From positions 248,001-312,000 of the forward strand of contig NZ_JANQIM010000033.1 of the NCBI RefSeq assembly GCF_028282165.1: 64,000 nucleotides of DNA, read 5' to 3'. Position numbers and translations under genes: made by a program. The stretch comes from Winogradskyella sp. Lineage in GTDB: Bacteria > Bacteroidota > Bacteroidia > Flavobacteriales > Flavobacteriaceae. Positions 63,304 to 64,000 of the stretch are shown here, piece by piece; positions within the stretch are counted from its first letter, which is position 1; each line of letters begins with the position of its first letter. Below the pieces are notes generated by a model. That model was not told the DNA's origin. It worked only from the letters and a program-made list of their open reading frames with translations, and did not search any database.

Positions 63304-64000
63304 ATGAAATTAAGATTACTTACACTTTTTTTGTTTTCTTCAACTTTAGTGGCATTAGCTCAAACAAAAGTAAGCGGTTATGTTTTTGATGAAAAAGAAG
63401 AACCAGTTCCTTTTGCTAATGTTGTATTTAAAGGTTCTACCGAGGGTACTATTACTAACGAGGAGGGTAGGTTTTATTTAGAGTCTGATGAAACATGGGA
63501 AACCTTAGTCGTATCTTTTGTAGGTTTTGAAACTCTAGAAATTCCACTAGACAAACGCGTTAATTATAATTTAAGGTTTGTACTTAAAGAAGAAGCGTCT
63601 TCTTTAGATGAGGTGGTAATTACAACAGGAAAACAATCTAAAAAAGCATCGGAAAATCCTGCTATTAGAATTCTCAAAAAAATATGGGAGCGTAAACGTA
63701 AAAATGGATTAAATCAATTTAAGCAATACGAATACGATCAGTACGAAAAAGTAGAATTTGATCTTAATACTATAGATAGTGCCCTGATAAAAAGTAAACT
63801 TTTTAAGGGGATGGAATTTGTTTTCGATAAAGTCGATACCTCTTCTGTAACGGGAAAAACCTACCTTCCGATTTTCTTAAACGAATCCGTCAAAAAAGTT
63901 TATGGTGATAATGAAATTAATGAAAAGCGAGAGGATTTAATAGGTAATAAAAACTCCGGTTTTAGTAATAATCAAGTCATTATAGATTTTATTGACGATT
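63304..64000 (+). CDS. DUF5686-like protein with carboxypeptidase-regulatory-like domain (3' partial)
   Basis: The frame starts at the ATG at 63304 and stays open to the right edge (232 codons seen). It begins with a signal peptide (MKLRLLTLFLFSSTLVALAQ). A CarboxypepD_reg-like beta-sandwich follows (about 22-110; VSGYVFDEKEEPVPFANVVFKGSTEGTITNEEGRF, in parts VSGYVFDEKEEPVPFANV and GTITNEEGRF), then LDEVVITTGK. The next part (NPAIRILKKIWERKRKNGLNQFKQYEYDQYEKVEFDL) is typical of the DUF5686 family of outer-membrane proteins of unknown function. It is not a TonB-dependent receptor: no plug motif follows. Confidence 0.8.
   Translation, partial: MKLRLLTLFLFSSTLVALAQTKVSGYVFDEKEEPVPFANVVFKGSTEGTITNEEGRFYLESDETWETLVVSFVGFETLEIPLDKRVNYNLRFVLKEEASSLDEVVITTGKQSKKASENPAIRILKKIWERKRKNGLNQFKQYEYDQYEKVEFDLNTIDSALIKSKLFKGMEFVFDKVDTSSVTGKTYLPIFLNESVKKVYGDNEINEKREDLIGNKNSGFSNNQVIIDFIDD

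Noticed and set aside
63304..64000. Third SusC-like TonB-dependent receptor at the right edge
   Set aside because: It has the same N-terminal regulatory-like domain and LDEVVI motif, but the sequence then follows DUF5686 rather than a plug domain.

Overview
The window looks like a chromosome segment of a marine Flavobacteriia (Bacteroidota), probably a Flavobacteriaceae alga-associated polysaccharide degrader. The clues are low GC, two SusC/SusD pairs, type IX secretion (T9SS) C-terminal sorting domains, lipoproteins with acidic residues after the lipobox cysteine, TAnnTTTG-like -7 promoter elements and core genes typical of the group. No species is claimed. No rRNA, tRNA, CRISPR array, transposase or phage gene was seen.

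Layout. (1) Positions 1-5837 hold a GC-richer cassette: a large BspA/DUF285-repeat T9SS surface protein cut by the left edge, a second T9SS protein sharing a roughly 180-residue module with it, and a translationally coupled 52-residue Tat-like mini-protein. (2) Positions 6486-36266 are a polysaccharide utilisation locus (PUL) for a beta-1,3/1,6-glucan, almost certainly laminarin. It runs: three-Y/HTH sensor-regulator, SusC, SusD, glycan-binding lipoprotein with a duplicated module, clan GH-A enzyme fused to an outer-membrane barrel, second binding lipoprotein, GH16 laminarinase, GH149-like beta-1,3-glucan phosphorylase, two GH17 lipoproteins, GH30 lipoprotein, GPH transporter, small membrane protein, second GPH transporter, two cytosolic GH17-like enzymes and a T9SS-sorted binding protein. 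(3) Positions 36377-39498 hold an exported DUF255/thioredoxin-like protein and a LacI-family regulator. (4) Positions 39563-43560 hold a repeat lipoprotein, Kdo transferase, a sugar aminotransferase and GalE (envelope sugars). (5) Positions 43904-51348 hold a second, enzyme-free SusCD locus under a 7-TM AraC-type regulator. (6) Positions 51438-64000 are mostly housekeeping: lspA, fabD, a 2TM-DHFR fusion, a CBM48-like mini-protein, a TonB-C protein, thyA, a CNT nucleoside transporter, a DUF151 nuclease, etfA and etfB, a T9SS protein, pdhB, and a DUF5686-type protein cut by the right edge.

How the PUL should work (family knowledge plus gene order). GH16 and lipoprotein GH17/GH30 enzymes cut and debranch laminarin at the surface or in the periplasm. 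SusCD and the binding lipoproteins capture and import oligosaccharides. GPH permeases move them to the cytosol, where the GH149-like phosphorylase and the signal-less GH17-like pair finish them. Intrinsic terminators after the SusCD block and after GH16, with related stems, divide the locus into expression tiers. A perfect 11-bp inverted repeat before susC, one arm of which recurs before the distal T9SS gene, is the best candidate operator.

The most unusual items are the GH-A/outer-membrane-barrel fusion, the cytosolic GH17 pair, the dockerin-like/cohesin-like modules in the left cassette, the membrane-anchored DHFR fusion and several perfect palindromes near etfB and folA.
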